A stretch of 64,000 bases of DNA from the NCBI GenBank assembly GCA_949152475.1, contig OX424557.1, positions 26,969,462 through 27,033,461 of the forward strand. Reading direction: 5' to 3'. The DNA is from Terebella lapidaria. Lineage: Eukaryota > Annelida > Polychaeta > Terebellida > Terebellidae. A model generated the notes under the pieces. That model saw only the letters and a list, made by a program, of their open reading frames with translations, ran no database searches and was not told where the DNA came from. Numbering within the stretch: the stretch's first letter is position 1; each line of letters starts with the position of its first letter. This document shows, one piece after another, positions 12,066 to 25,100 of this stretch. A program made the translations under genes and the position numbers.

Positions 12066-14918
12066 GTATCCCAGCAACAACTTTTCTGCTAAACGGATGG
12101 TAAGATACAACTCATAAAACCAAAATTTGAGAAGTATTTTTCGATGACAGTTCATGTACTATCTACCTACTGTTGACAGTACAACAATTGTTTTATTATG
12201 TCAACAACAGACATAATGGAACTATTTTGCTTTGGATACAAAGACCAACATTGATATATCCAGTGTCATATATTGCGCAAAATGAATTCGGATCCGATCT
12301 CGCATCTCTAGTTCTCTAAGTTATGCGCACAACCGAGGGTTACCCTTTGTGACATAGAGAATAGAGAATCCAATTTTTTTTGGTACAGTTATTTTTTTCT
12401 TCCTAAATCTTGGGGGGGGGGGGGGGTGGGGTCGATGTCCCAATATTTCGAACTGGGAAAAATTATTGAAACTGGGAATAAATGTAAGTATCAATCTATT
12501 ACCACCAATTTAGCCAAATTTTGATGATTCCAATAACAAACGTAAAATATATTTTGCAATAGAAACAAAGCCCGACCAAACAGTTTATCCAAAGACACAC
12601 TGGCGTCATCAGGGGTAGACAGTGTGCTAAATGTAGTTGTTTCTACTGTACACCTGATGTAATTAGTATACAACTGCCCAACAACCTATGAAAACACTTT
12701 AGAAATCCGAAAACAAACCATGGAATAGATATATGACAAGTACATAAGTACCTAATCAATGGCCAGAAGGCTACTGAGTTGACGGTATCCTCATTTCGGG
12801 AAAAACCTATTAGAACCCACAACCAACAAATGAGCACTTCGCCTTCGCACACGAGAAGGAACGAATAAGCCTGGCTGAGTAACTTGATCGGCAGATATCT
12901 CCCTATACTTTGATTTTTTCCAGCTCGTTTACAACGTGAAGTGTACACAGTTATAACACGATACAATTTAATATGGCAATAATATGAGCAGGGAATGAGT
13001 TTTAAGAGGTCAAAGCTGTGTCCTACAACCTATGCGACTAACTTTTCTTTTCATGCCTGAAATATAAAGATCCCTCTATAGCAAAACCGACGGTCAAATT
13101 TCTCCACTTTCTTGTTTGTTCCGTGGCATTTTGTCTATGTTTTTCTTCGTATGTGTATAAGGGTCATACTTCACTTCCATATGATAAAATCTGAGTTTTT
13201 GTTGGTCCGTCGTAAAAGTGATGCGTATTGTGTCGCATTATTTTTTAAAGTGATAATGAAAGAAAGTTATGAATATTGCCATTCACCGAACGAAGAAAAC
13301 GGAATAGTTTTATGTCTGCAGCCAACGCATACCACAAATTGGTCATAGGACTGACACACTAATTGTCTGCTGTCGAGGGGAGCTTGTAAGAACCCCAAAC
13401 ACCGCCTTCATTGCAAAGCCATCCTAGAGACACTGCGACAAAATGTCTGGAATGTGAACATTTGAATATACTCAAAACTTTTTCAGCTCCCATGTCAAAA
13501 TATGGAGGCAAAATCACAGACCAATTTATGCAAAAGTTCAAGTTGATGTCATTGCACCACAGGAGGACATTATCGTTCGGACTTAAGCGTTGATATCAAG
13601 GTATATACCTTTGTCAGGAATGATCAAGCCACAATTCTTGCACTGCTTCGTCTCTGCTGAATTGCAGCGCAATGTGGTTATCATTATATGGTATATGTAT
13701 GCAATAAATACTTATTTTTGCGAATTGAATTGGCAAAACAATTGTGTTCGTAAATTAAATTATACTCCTCGTGAATGAAATTGAGAAAAATCATTAGTAA
13801 CATTATAAACACAATTAAATACGTAATTCAAGATTATTTCTCCGCAAAATGTGCCATAAACTTAAATAAAAATAAAAAATTCTTCGCCAAGAAATTTGCC
13901 GAAACAATCGTATTTGCGGATTTTATTATTAAGGCAGGTACGTTTGCAATTCAATGGTTTCGTGTCATTGGCCAGATCAACGCTAATTGCAAATTGCTAA
14001 TCGCGGATAATTGCGAATTTGAACCGATAATTAATTCTATAATGCAAGTAATTATCACCACTGTATACTAGGCCTACTTGTTTGATCACACACTAAATAC
14101 CTGTCCGTGGGTAGTTGGCCTCTTGTATTCCCTCGTTGTCAGTTGTCGGTCGTCATTATAAAGAGCAGAATATTTATGTATATTTTTCTACTTGATCATT
14201 GGCCCTCGTGACCGGGCAGTACCCTCGTCACACATGGCATGCTATAATGATGGAATTTATTCAAGAGCAGTTTGTTGCTTATTGTATACTACCTACCCAT
14301 AATATTTGTTTGACGACAATATTGTTTTGTGAATGACCGGTCCCTTTGAATTCCATTTCTACTCCAAACACTAGACGTTGCTATTGTTTTCAAAGACAAA
14401 TGCATTTTATTGAAACATGTATTCAAATTGTGTCTATTTATGTTTTTGTAGTCATCGCACAGCCTTCCATCAATTGACATTGTACGGCACGTTATATATC
14501 AGGGAAGTATATTAAACCTGTTTGCTGGGGGCATGGACATTCTTCAGTCTCCCGCATAATTTTTTTATCCAAGTATCTATAGGCCTACCTCCCTGTCCGC
14601 GGTTTGTCCACGAGGTACTAGTATTCCACATTCATCTATACCCTTTATAGTAACATAAGTATAGTCGGACAATATCTTTGTTTCTATACGGATATACGAA
14701 CACATCGAGAACGAAAACTATTACAATAGGTATTATCAAATGTCGCAAAGGCGGGTTACATCATAGCATTTTTGTGTGGAATATTCTGTAGTCAACATTC
14801 AACGCCCACTACATGCATATGCTGCATTGCCTCAGTTCTGCACATGTCACAAGTTAACACAAAGTACACGTAATATTGTTCACGTCATGACTGGCGACAC
14901 ACACTGTGGTCCAGTTCG
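12066..14918. other. Intergenic, mostly empty
   Basis: Between the start of the TMEM45-like gene and the stop of paralog E, both on the minus strand, so promoter and 5' untranslated parts of the former should lie here. It holds a poly-G tract near 12412-12427, one copy of a dispersed repeat (12488-12620) and AT-rich low-complexity DNA near 13680-14060. The short reading frames show no recognisable domain. Confidence 0.5.
12488..12620 (-). repeat. Dispersed repeat, pair with 21278-21410
   Basis: Reverse complement begins ctgatgacgccagtg and continues through gataaactgtttggtcgg, ttttacgtttg and atcatcaaaat. The same succession stands on the plus strand at 21278-21410 with about 80 percent identity by eye. 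Non-coding, class unknown. Confidence 0.65.
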
Positions 14919-16813
14919 TCAGTTACGCATATCCTTCTGGTAGCTGAAGCGGGGTGTAGCGAGGGTGGAGTAGGTTTTACGCTTGGGCAGCGGGGACCTC
15001 TGCCGGACAGGCCGGCCAAGGATCTCGCGCTGACGGTCTGGTCCCGCTGGCTTGGTGGATGAGGTGCTGCCGTTCTTCTGGTTGAATTCCTCGATCATAG
15101 CCGTCGCCTTCGTCACACGTCATGAAAACAATGGATGATTGGAGCTGTTGACCACTGATTTACTAAACAGGCTATACGTTGTGTACAATATTTTCAACAC
15201 GCTCGCCAAATCGAAAGCGATACTAACCCAGACGTGGAAGGTAGCCGTTCCTTTGCTGATCGGTTGCACTTCTTTCAGCTTGTGTTCATTCAGAATCTGT
15301 CCGACCCTGGCGATTATCTCCGGGTTCACCTTGTGCACGTCATAGTCCAGTATCTTTTTGTTCATGCCACGTGGTCCGGAGGGGTTCATCAGACACTGAC
15401 ATGCACGCCATTCCTATAACAGAATGCGGCCCAAGTAACTACTCGACCACTGAAATGCCGTTTAATCCGTCTTGCGCCTTTTCAATCATTATCATAATAG
15501 AAGAACAGGCAGTTTGGGCCTGAGGTGTTTATTGGAGAGAGGAAAATTAGCTCTTCACAAAATGGTCTGAGTAGCTGACAGTACTGATAATTCTTTAATC
15601 GATTGATGTGTATGACGCGTGATATAGTGAGTAGTTCATGATTGAGGGAGGTAGTGGCTATATATACCGCGGTGGTGGCCTCATCCTCGCCGAGCAGGAG
15701 TAGGGTGGCCTGCAGGACTCGGTGTACGGCCCAGGGCGGGTTCTGGTAGCGCCGTACCTCCGTCATCGTCCGTTTGTCCATGTCCAGAATGCTGCGCTTG
15801 ATCCTCAGCAGCCGCTCTAGACCCTCTGCGTACCGTTCCGCCTCCTGCACCTGATCGGGAGAAAGTCTCTCTGCAGGTGAAAGTGTTTTATTTTCGGGTA
15901 TTTTGCCGTAGTATTATCCTAGTCGTTGCTTAATTGAGAAACAGAATCATTGGTACATGTATATGAAGAGGCTGAGTTGAGGTACTGACTTACCTCCCTC
16001 TGCATGTTGTACATGAGACTTGGAGACTTCCAGATTAAATCAATCTCCTTCCGGATCCCTTCCAATTCATTTGAATTCAGTGCCTCCTTCAATTCTGAAA
16101 AAAAACGAGAGTGACAGACAATTATCACTCACTCACGAACAATAATTGTGCGATAATGAACTACACTACACCAATACATGATTTTAAAGCGTAGGCCTAC
16201 GACGCTTGTGGTCGATGAGGTTAACGAGAGCGGCGGCTCTGTCCACGTCCTCGTCACCCCCGGGTTCCAGTCCGGCGGCCGAAGCGTCCTCCAGGGCCCG
16301 GTCCAACATGCCCTTGTCCCGGCGGCTTATCGCCTCCCGCAACCGTTCCCGGACCATCTTACCCGCCATCTCTGCATGCATGGGTCAGGATACAAGATGA
16401 ATGAGAAAACCATAAGGATTTCTAATGCATAGGGATAGTCATGTTCAACTTCTACATTATAGCGTTCATCATTGACCGCGTATGGTTACAAAAACATTTG
16501 AGGAAATAGCTTGCCTTCGTGGTATTTTTTCCAATCGAAAGCACCATCCTAAAATGTAGTAAGTGAGTCGTATGAAGCATGTTTGCCTGACAACACTGGT
16601 AATGAATTAAATGAGTCTTGCTAATATTAACAGATATGAAATATCATATCGAAACGTATTATGATTGTATTTCATCAAAAATTATTCTGTATAATTTCTT
16701 AATAAGAAATACATCCCCAGCTGTAACTAAGGTGTGTTATGTGCTGGTCTAGACACGGTTACCTCTGTGACGAGGGTATGATCGCCAGGACCGCGGCCTC
16801 CCAATGCTGACAT
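14919..16813 (-). CDS. Dynein-stalk-like paralog E, complete, 7 exons
   Basis: Seven coding exons join in phase: 16813-16763, 16548-16515, 16371-16204, 16094-15994, 15868-15668, 15413-15228 and 15107-14919, for 309 residues. It starts MSALGGRG. Exons 3-4 give helical repeats (RERLREAISRRDKGMLDRAL, LKEALNSNELEGIRKEI). Exon 5 has SILDMDKRTMTEVRRYQNPP then HRVLQATLLLLGEDE, resembling the dynein stalk stretch where E-I-(K/R)-S, PP and V..VMEAV..LLG occur in order. Exon 6 has KILDYDVHKVNPEI and ISKGTATFHVW, resembling the tip (YDKDNIP, then SKAA..LC.WV). The exon 2 donor is GC (AAG-GCAAGC), a known minor class. The acceptors of exons 5 and 7 are poor and rest on alignment to the paralogs. The tail has the RQREIL motif. 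A role in binding microtubules is inference only. Confidence 0.8.
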
Positions 16814-18376
16814 TGTCCCGTGTGCTTCTACTTCCCTCTAGCAGCACACACAATCCTATTGCATAGTAGCACTACTTATAATCAAATTCATCTTATTTCC
16901 AAAATAATGTGCATACTACATGTATTTGAACAGTACTGTAAACATACTGTTCCCATAGATTGGGACGTTTATGACTACCGTTACCTCCCAGGTCGATTTG
17001 TAGCCACGTCTCTACAATACATAGGCAGGATTGTGGGCTAGAGACTGGTTACTGTATTGAAAGCATGTCGTTGGATGGTAGCACAGTCATTAGCTGGTAA
17101 GCACCTCAAGTCTCCAACACTCAGGCACGAATTTCGTCCATTACAGAAATTGTCGATAGCAATTGGTGTACTTTTTTTCTCAACACACGATTTACGTATA
17201 CTTGGTAGAGAGAGGTGTTGATAACCTTGTGTTTTCTACGGAACGACATGTAGTAATCGATATGCTTCGTCATCACCCAAACAAGAAGATATCAATCAGG
17301 ACATATAGTCCTACGTACAGATATATTAGATTATATAATGCTATGGGGTACTCAGGCCTAAAAGTAGATTTATAACACGTTTTGAATATGTTTTTGTCTG
17401 TCATTCTGTTTGAAATACACCAATATTCAAACTTATTTTGAATTTTTGCAAACTCAAGTCCCACAAGTTCATTATCATGTTCAATATCTAGGTATGAAAA
17501 ACTAGGCATATTCATCTTACACTTCATAATGCACCGGGTTTTCGCAGGTTTTCCACACAGACATTCCCCCATTTCTTGTGCAGCTTTTACATCGGAGTCG
17601 TTGTTATAAACGAAGTGTTTTCTTAGCGTCCAATTGTTTAGATTTAGACTCGTTTCATTCAATTATGTTGGATTTTGATCCGGTTATTTTTCCGACGCGA
17701 TCATGCTGTTATGCACTGCACATTGCCTATTCATATAAGAAATATCCATTTGAATTAATTTATTTACACACAAACATATCATACATGTATTTTTCATAGT
17801 ACGTATTGATTATTTTCAACATCAATATGTACAATACATTAATTTGATATACATCACATGATACAGGTTCACTACGACTAGCTGAGACAAGGAAGATTTC
17901 AAATGATCTAGGCAATACATGTACCTTACATACTACACTCAAGGACATGTGCCTTACAAGTTATATTGGCCTCTGCGAAACTACATGTACATCATACAAG
18001 AACGACTCGCATATTAAGAAAGTACCGTCTTAAAGCTAATATTTCACGGTTTAGCTCATAACTTTAATTTGGGTCAAATCCTCGAATTTTCTCGAATTTC
18101 CGTGGGCTAGAATTTAAGATGGTGGGGGAGATTGTCAACTTTTTAGGTTTATGAGATGGAAATTTGATGGCAAATATGGATGATCGCGAATTCATGCACA
18201 CTGTTGATTTCACGATGATCCAGAACAGAACAAAAACCGTGAAATATTTAGCAAGGACATGGTTATTGTCATTTTTAATTATTACGCGCATGACAATATC
18301 AGTCCTGTCGCTATTGAAGAGCTTTTCAAAGATTTCGTCGCTATATATATATATGTACACGTCTGTTTTCTTGTGT
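16814..18376. other. Intergenic between paralogs E and D
   Basis: Upstream of paralog E and downstream of paralog D. It should contain E's promoter. A 129-codon frame on the minus strand (17273-17662) has no recognisable domain, no paralog-like sequence and low-complexity ends, so I do not call it. No repeat was recognised. Confidence 0.5.
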
Positions 18377-20198
18377 TCAGAAAGCGAAGTCCTTCCGGCC
18401 TGGTGTTGCGGGGCCGTGTAGATGTCGTACCGCCCGGAACAGGGCCCGCTGTCGCCTGATGCTGGCCGGCCTCGTGCCCCGGGATTGATGGATTCGCTCC
18501 ACCGCGTCCACCACACCCAGCGCCTACGAGACAACACACGGGGGTTGCATTGCATTTTGTGTTCACATTGAGAACAAATACTGGAAGTTCTCGTAAATGC
18601 TGTATATGTACGTACTGAGCTATACGTTTCCACTAAAGATTCACTATTGCTTATGACCTCACTCATTTCGAAACTACGTGTCTTTAATTGCCTTCGTGAT
18701 GTTCTATTCACAAACTAAATGATGAGTGTATTTTCTTGTATTTTTCTTCACTTGTATTATCTAGAGCGACTCGCGAGTACTTACCCAGACGTAGAAGGTG
18801 CCGAGTGTGGGGCTGACGGACTGGACCTCCTCCAAGGCGTATAGCTCGAGAATGTCCCGGACCCTGGCCGCGATCTCCGGGTGTACGGACCCCGGGTCAA
18901 AGTCCACCACCTTCCGCAGCATCCCGTCTCGGCCGTATGGGTTCAGGAACTGCTGACAGAGCTTCCAGTTCTAACGGGCCACAGAACGTGAGAGAATACG
19001 AAGTTATATTATTAGCTTTTATTCAGTATATAATATATCTTACCAAGATATGCAACCCAATTCTGATTATAATCAATAGCTCGTAAACCATTTTCAAGAC
19101 TTTTGAAGTGGAATATAAGCTAGAGAGTGGGGGTCATTCATGTGCTGATAACATTCCATGAGCAATTGAAGTCATAGTGAAAATCTTACAGCAGAGAGTT
19201 GCTCATCGACCTCGAAGAGCAGCATGACTCCCTGCATGACCTCGAGTACCAGACGGGGCGGGGAGTGATAGCGGCGCATCTCCGACATCGCCTATCAATC
19301 AAACAAAAACAATCACACGTGGTTGTAGATATCTCTGGAAAAATGTGTGACCCCGACCGGGATTCGAACCACAAAAATATGTCTATGCTAACTTTTTTGT
19401 TCATGTGTAGGATTTTTCTGTTGTGCCAGAGCAGGCGCTCCATCTGGTCGGCCTCCCGCTCGGCATCTATGACGTCATGCTGTAGCTGGGACATGTACAG
19501 ACTGTTGTCATTGATGACTTCAATAACACGTCGGATGTCGGCAATATCTCGTCTCCGCAACGCATCGCGTAACTCTGTAATGAATCACTCAAGTATATGA
19601 CCGTATGGATTCATATATTGATATGTTTTACTATGGTTACTTTGCTTACAAAACTTATATCATATGGGGAAGGCTATAATCAGGCGTCATAGGATGCAAT
19701 ATCTGACGAAATTCGTCAGTTTGAATCTGTGTTTTTATTTGTTGATGTTGTTGCAATGCACCCACCTTCCCTGATTTCGACAATCCTGAGCTCCTTCTCT
19801 GCCCGGACATATTCGTCGTTGTCTGAGCTGAGTCCGGCCTCGTGAGCCTCCGCTAGGGCACGCTGTAGTACGTGTTTGTCTCGCCGGCAGGTGGCCTCGA
19901 TCAGCGCCTCGATACGCAGCGGGATTTGCAGTCCTTAAGTTTGTGGGATAATGGGCATAAGTATTACAAGGTGGTAATTTGGTTAATCGTTGAATGTAGG
20001 TTATTTGGTAATTGATTATTAAAACTATCACAAACGAGCACTTGTCTTTCCCCACTTACTTTGATAGTATTCCTCCCGACCTGCTCCCTGAAAGAAAACG
20101 TTAACAAGATGATAGACTTATTGATGATAATTCCGAATGTAAAATCATAGAAAAAATGAAGCTTTAATGGGTGTGGTCCTCACCCTTATCCGAATCAT
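18377..20198 (-). CDS. Dynein-stalk-like paralog D, 6-7 exons
   Basis: Six exons join in phase: 20087-20060, 19933-19766, 19574-19393, 19291-19190, 18970-18785 and 18523-18377 (stop TGA). They encode GAGREEYYQ, a helical region (RRDKHVLQRALAEAHEAGL, LRDALRRRDIADIRRVIEVI), then AMSEMRRYHSPP and LEVMQGVMLLFEVDE, then KVVDFDPGSVHPEIAARVRD and LGTFYVW, and a tail starting ALGVVDAVERI with RQRALF. The first coding exon is uncertain: a five-codon exon MIRIR at 20198-20184, with a good Kozak context and a GTGAGG donor in the right phase, would give 275 residues. The donor at 19392 (GTTAGC) is weak but is needed to keep the stalk-like alignment. It has the same family and strand as its neighbours C and E. 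Confidence 0.78.
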
Positions 20199-20959
20199 GG
20201 CAGCAGTAATCCTACTTATACTCAAAACAATGCAATATTCAAATTTATTTATGAGCTAAAACATCCGCGCAATATCAACGAATTCAGCCTTTTCCATATA
20301 ACATATTATTGCTGTATGAACAGTTTTGTTGTTGTGTAGTATTCCTATACATGTTCACCAAACATGTGTCAATGTTGGTATGTTTATGTCATTTGTATCT
20401 ATCCAGTCGACTCAAGTGCTCTCGACTTTCCCTGCTACGGGCAATAAATCCATGTTTATACATGGTATCATAGCGTTTAATAAGCATGTTGGCAGGTTTC
20501 TTTGAACTGCAGAGTATTTAGACACGTACTGCTTCCTGTTGTCGGCAATAATTGCATGTATATTTAGAAAGCAGGGCTACCATTTTAATAGCAAGAAGAA
20601 GGAACGACAGTATTCAATCTGTGCAATGGAAATAATCTAACATTGCAGCCAGACGTCCTTCAAGTTTGCGATATGTTTCACATACTCTTATATATTGCTT
20701 ATAGTACTTTATAATCTGTAAAAATATAGACCTGTGGCAGATGGAAATCACAATATATATAGATGATATAGTTGTTTCATTTATAAACGATGTGGCGCGG
20801 GGTAAATACGATATACCATTCATTTTGAAGAAACATCTTTACAATCTGACAGTCACCAAAAAAAAGGGCTTGACAATAAATGAACACCGACACAGGTATC
20901 TCTGAAGATGCAGTGTAAATGCAGAACACATTGGGTTTCTTAAAATAGTTGAGGCCTAA

Positions 20960-21262
20960 TGTAGCGTTATGATGTGGTGGGCTGCACGAGTAGTGACACC
21001 ACGGTTATGATGCTGCAGTGCGGGCGGATTTATAAGACATTCGGTGACATTCCACTAATGGGGGTCGCCGACTTTACATTGGTGCCGTACCTTTCGAACC
21101 ACTGGGTTCTCTCGGCGTCGGTCCTGGGTTGGCCCCCGCTGTAGACTCACATCACAGCCATGTATGTAAATATCAGGTTCCTGGGCCCTGATGACCAGGG
21201 TAATGTGGCTCAATAGTGGGATATAGCTGACCTTGGGAACGAGGTTTCTCCGAAAGGGGAAA
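20960..21262 (+). mobile_element. TRIM-like element, second and partial copy
   Basis: Begins TGTAGCGTTATGATG and continues through accacggttatgatgctgca and a TTTACA end near 21078, matching the terminal repeat of the element at 8636-9080. A TGGTGCCGTACC block follows in the primer-binding position, then shared internal DNA (cgaaccactgggttctctcg). Only one terminal repeat is present. Fossil, non-coding. Confidence 0.65.
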
Positions 21263-21277
21263 AAAAAAATGTTAAAA

Positions 21278-21410
21278 AATCTGATGACGCCAGTTTGTGT
21301 TTTGATAAACTATTTGGTCGGACCTTGTTTTACATTGCAAACTGTTGGATTTTACGTTTGCTATTGATATCATCAAAATCCAGCTGTATGGGTGGTAAAA
21401 TATTGATACT
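21278..21410 (+). repeat. Dispersed repeat, pair with 12488-12620
   Basis: Begins ctgatgacgccagtttg and runs through gataaactatttggtcgg and ttttacgtttgctattg. It is the opposite-strand partner of 12488-12620. Class unknown. Confidence 0.6.
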
Positions 21411-22166
21411 TTATACATTGAACCAGGTAATCAACGTGACACGCCAAGTTGTGTATGACACACAAAATGGTCACAATGAAAGATCAATTCAAAATGAGAT
21501 TTCCCACTTGAAGTAAATATTCAACCCTCACTTTGTTTTTGGACCATTCTAAGTTTTATATGTTTCGATATACAGATCATATTAAGCCATACTTGACCAT
21601 ATTTCAGACTTCTATCCAAAAGCATCATGGGAGAGTTTCGTTTGAACGGGTCTTTAGACAGTTACATAAAACGATTCTGAAATTTGGTGAAAAATTGCGG
21701 CTTGATACCCAACTAAGACACAAAATTTCAAGTTGATCCGATGAACCAAAACAAAACTACGGCCAAAAAACGTGTTTCACTGACGTATAATGAACTTGAC
21801 TTCAGAGAATGAACTAAATTAATTCACTTGTCGGACGCGTGTCACAAAATGGTTTTATTTGGAACACATAGATCTGGATACACATTCAAACAATCACGCA
21901 CTTCACAGTATGTACATGGATAATACATTGTATTGTCGGATACTATATTCCGATCCTGTCAATCAACAGACTCGGACTTTATTGACATATGTCCATGCAT
22001 CAGTCAATCATATATTTCTACGCGTTAAAATAACATTGAACTGAATTTCTATTGAATTATTTACATTCAGGGAAACATTCAAAGTTCACAACAGAACACC
22101 TGTCGCCAGCATGACATCTGCTATATCACATGATATAAGTGGTATACCATCCACTCCTTCACGTTG

Positions 22167-25100
22167 TTACGAATGCTGAAAGATCTCTCGCTGTCTCCGC
22201 ACGTTAGCTGCAGTCACTCCACTGTCCACACTTGTAATAGCTTCCATCGTCTGAAATACGCGAACAGTTCACTGTTTTATGGTCGTGTATAAAGAACTTA
22301 CCGATAAGTATACACAGAAAGAAACATGCATGTCAGTAAAGGCTAATTGTATCCGGGGTGCGTCGGTTGTTTGAATTGCTTCAGAAATGGCCGTTGCCCA
22401 GCATGTCGCAGAGTTTCCGGTACGTACCCAAGTGTAGAGAGCGTGCGCTGCCTTGGAGACGGCCCTGACTCTCTCGCCACCCTGTCCGCATTCCTCCAGG
22501 ATCTCCCGGACCCTGGCCGCGATCTCCGGATGCAAGGCGCGGGCCTCGAACCCCTGAGCCTTGGCGCCCACGCTACCACCGTCCCGCATGTTCAGGTATT
22601 TGCGGCACACTGCCCAACTCTAGAGCAGAAGATGACATTAAACGAGAGGCCATAGGCCACACACTTGCCGGAACCAAAGTATATGTCAAATGCCAATGAC
22701 ATGACATATGGATTTTAACAAGTTGACGAAACTTTCTTCCCTACTTACTACATTTACTTACTTACTTTACTTCATTTTACCTCACTTTACTTCACAAACT
22801 ATTCATACTGTCATTGTTACCTCACTGAACGTCACAGCGCCAAAATTAAGACATCACTGGACTCAGGAGACCAAGAACTTTCTAACGATATACTACTCGA
22901 TATGGTGAGCTGAGCTTCGTACTTGACCTCGACATTGAGCTCTTCAGAAAGTATCAAGAGCAAGGTCACAGGTCAAAGTCAAAGAAGAAAAACTTTTTGA
23001 TATGCTGCAAAATGGTCCTAGTTATGGCCATTTATGTGATTATACTTGAATAATTTAATCATAATCAATGAATAATTGTGGACACTATGGCCTTTTGAAA
23101 TTTTGAAAAATTGACGTTTATGACGTCACATCTGAAAACTAATGTATATTATATATCAAGGGATCAAGACTCAAAATGCACTTATTTTCACGCTGTTATC
23201 AGCATGGAAATCTTGAAACATGCAATTTCGCTTATAATGGTACCAACTTTGTTGCCATATAAACGTCAATTACGTCACAACAGATTATCTGATCGAGCTG
23301 AAAATTGACTGGCAGTATCAGAGGCGGGTTTCACATTGTATCCGCATATCGGACCTGCAATAAATTATATAACTTTGCACATCTGACACTCGAATGGCCT
23401 AAATATCAAGTAAAAATCACGTTTGACGTCAGATTTCGAAATGAAGGATATATTTGGAAAGTACTCCTGAAGACTTTTCAAACGAGCTACTACTCGATCT
23501 TTTAGAAAAAGATAAAGGTCAATGTCGTTTTCGAGGTCAACTTCGCCCTTGGCGCTTGAAAAGGATATAGGTCATAGACCTTAGGTCCGATACAGAATTT
23601 GCTAGGATATGTGAGTATTGTATTATGGTTTTACCTACATGTTTCTATCCTTCTTAGTTATTGAGATATAAAGACCAATTTGATTTTCACATAAAGGTCA
23701 ATATTGACCTTGACCCTTGACCCTTTACCTAACATTATGTGAACCAGAAGGAGTTGACCTTGCTTAAATAGAATTTTACTGACTTCTTTTTACATTCATT
23801 TTTCACGCTAATATCTGCATGGGAAGATTGAAACATGCAATTTTGCCTATGATGGGAGCGATTTTGTTGCCACGCATATCTGGTACATGCACCAAACCTT
23901 TGGTCTTGAGACAAATTACTGCTAAAAACCGGAAATGGGGCTGATCCCTCCGCCGGTTCGTCACCCCCAAAAGTTCTGATATAAAGTGGCCTGTCGCTTG
24001 ACCCAGACTGTATTTAGGCATGAGTTTTAGGCTTTATTATATCAGTTGGACACCTGTGAGTCTGAAAACAAAAGAAACGTTGTTTGAGATCTGCATTTGG
24101 ATACATATATGATATACTGTATTACTATGCGACCAAGTGTGTATATTTAGAAGGGGATATGTCCACATGCGGTTATCGTTTCTACAGCTTATTGGCGTGT
24201 GAAAGGATTGCGAGTCAGATTCACCCCACTGCTCTCTCTACTTTGATATCTTGGCGAGTTTTCAATTTATTCCAAATGTGAAAATTGGACCATAAAGCAG
24301 AAATAACACTGCTACTGATTGCATGAAAAGCTTCAAAATTCAGTAAATTCTTGAAAATTGGAACCATTGAAACATAAAATGTATTTGAAAAATCCAAAGT
24401 CCTGATAGGATTCGGATAAAATTTTGTGAGATTATAGACAATATTGATTGGAAACTATTTGCAGAAAATCAGCGTGAAATAGGCATTATAGGCTAAAAAC
24501 GTCAATTAGGCCATTACCACTGCAATTATTGAACTGATATTTGTCAAATAGCTTAAGTAGGTATCCCCAATACTTCCCAGAGCACCGGATGAACAATAAT
24601 TATAAATGGTTTATGCATCTCATGTAAACAATGAATTGAAGTCTAATAAAATCACGTCAAACGTCATTATGACGTCATGTGACGTCAGATTCCAAAAAAA
24701 AAGAATATATATGGAAACTACTCCCAAAGACCTTTCAAACGAGCTATTACACGATATATTCACGAAAGGTCAAGGTCAAGGTCATTTTTGAGGTCAACTT
24801 CGACCTCAGGCGCTTGCAAAGGCTATCTGTCATAGGACTTAGTTGTAAATACAAAAGTTGTTAGGCTAAGTGAGTGCAATACTTTGGATTTACTTCCGCG
24901 TTTCTATCTTTCTTAGTTCCTGAGATATAGGGACCTATATGGTTTTCACTTGCAGGTCAAAATTGACCTTGACTTTCGACCTTTGACCTTGAAATTTTGT
25001 GGAACAAAAGAACTTATCCTTGGCTATAAACGGGTCTATTATTAGACTTTTACGCACATCATTGATGCTTTTATCAGCATGGACAGCTTGAAACATGCAA

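Larger units (their letters stand above)
20199..22166. other. Intergenic between paralogs D and C
   Basis: Holds a partial TRIM-like element (20960-21262) and a dispersed repeat (21278-21410). The DNA that follows, 21440-21740, resembles other dispersed copies near 46500 and 63750. No gene was recognised. The promoter of paralog D should lie at its left end. Confidence 0.5.

Noticed and set aside
13775-14071. 98-codon Lys/Ile/Asn-rich frame
   Set aside because: AT-rich low-complexity DNA with no domain and no conservation evidence.
17273-17662. 129-codon minus-strand frame as a gene or as the first exon of paralog E
   Set aside because: No known domain, and a short exon at 16813-16763 joins paralog E in phase and lies closer.
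18064-18711. 215-codon minus-strand frame
   Set aside because: It overlaps the last exon of paralog D in a different frame, and the remainder is low-complexity intron.
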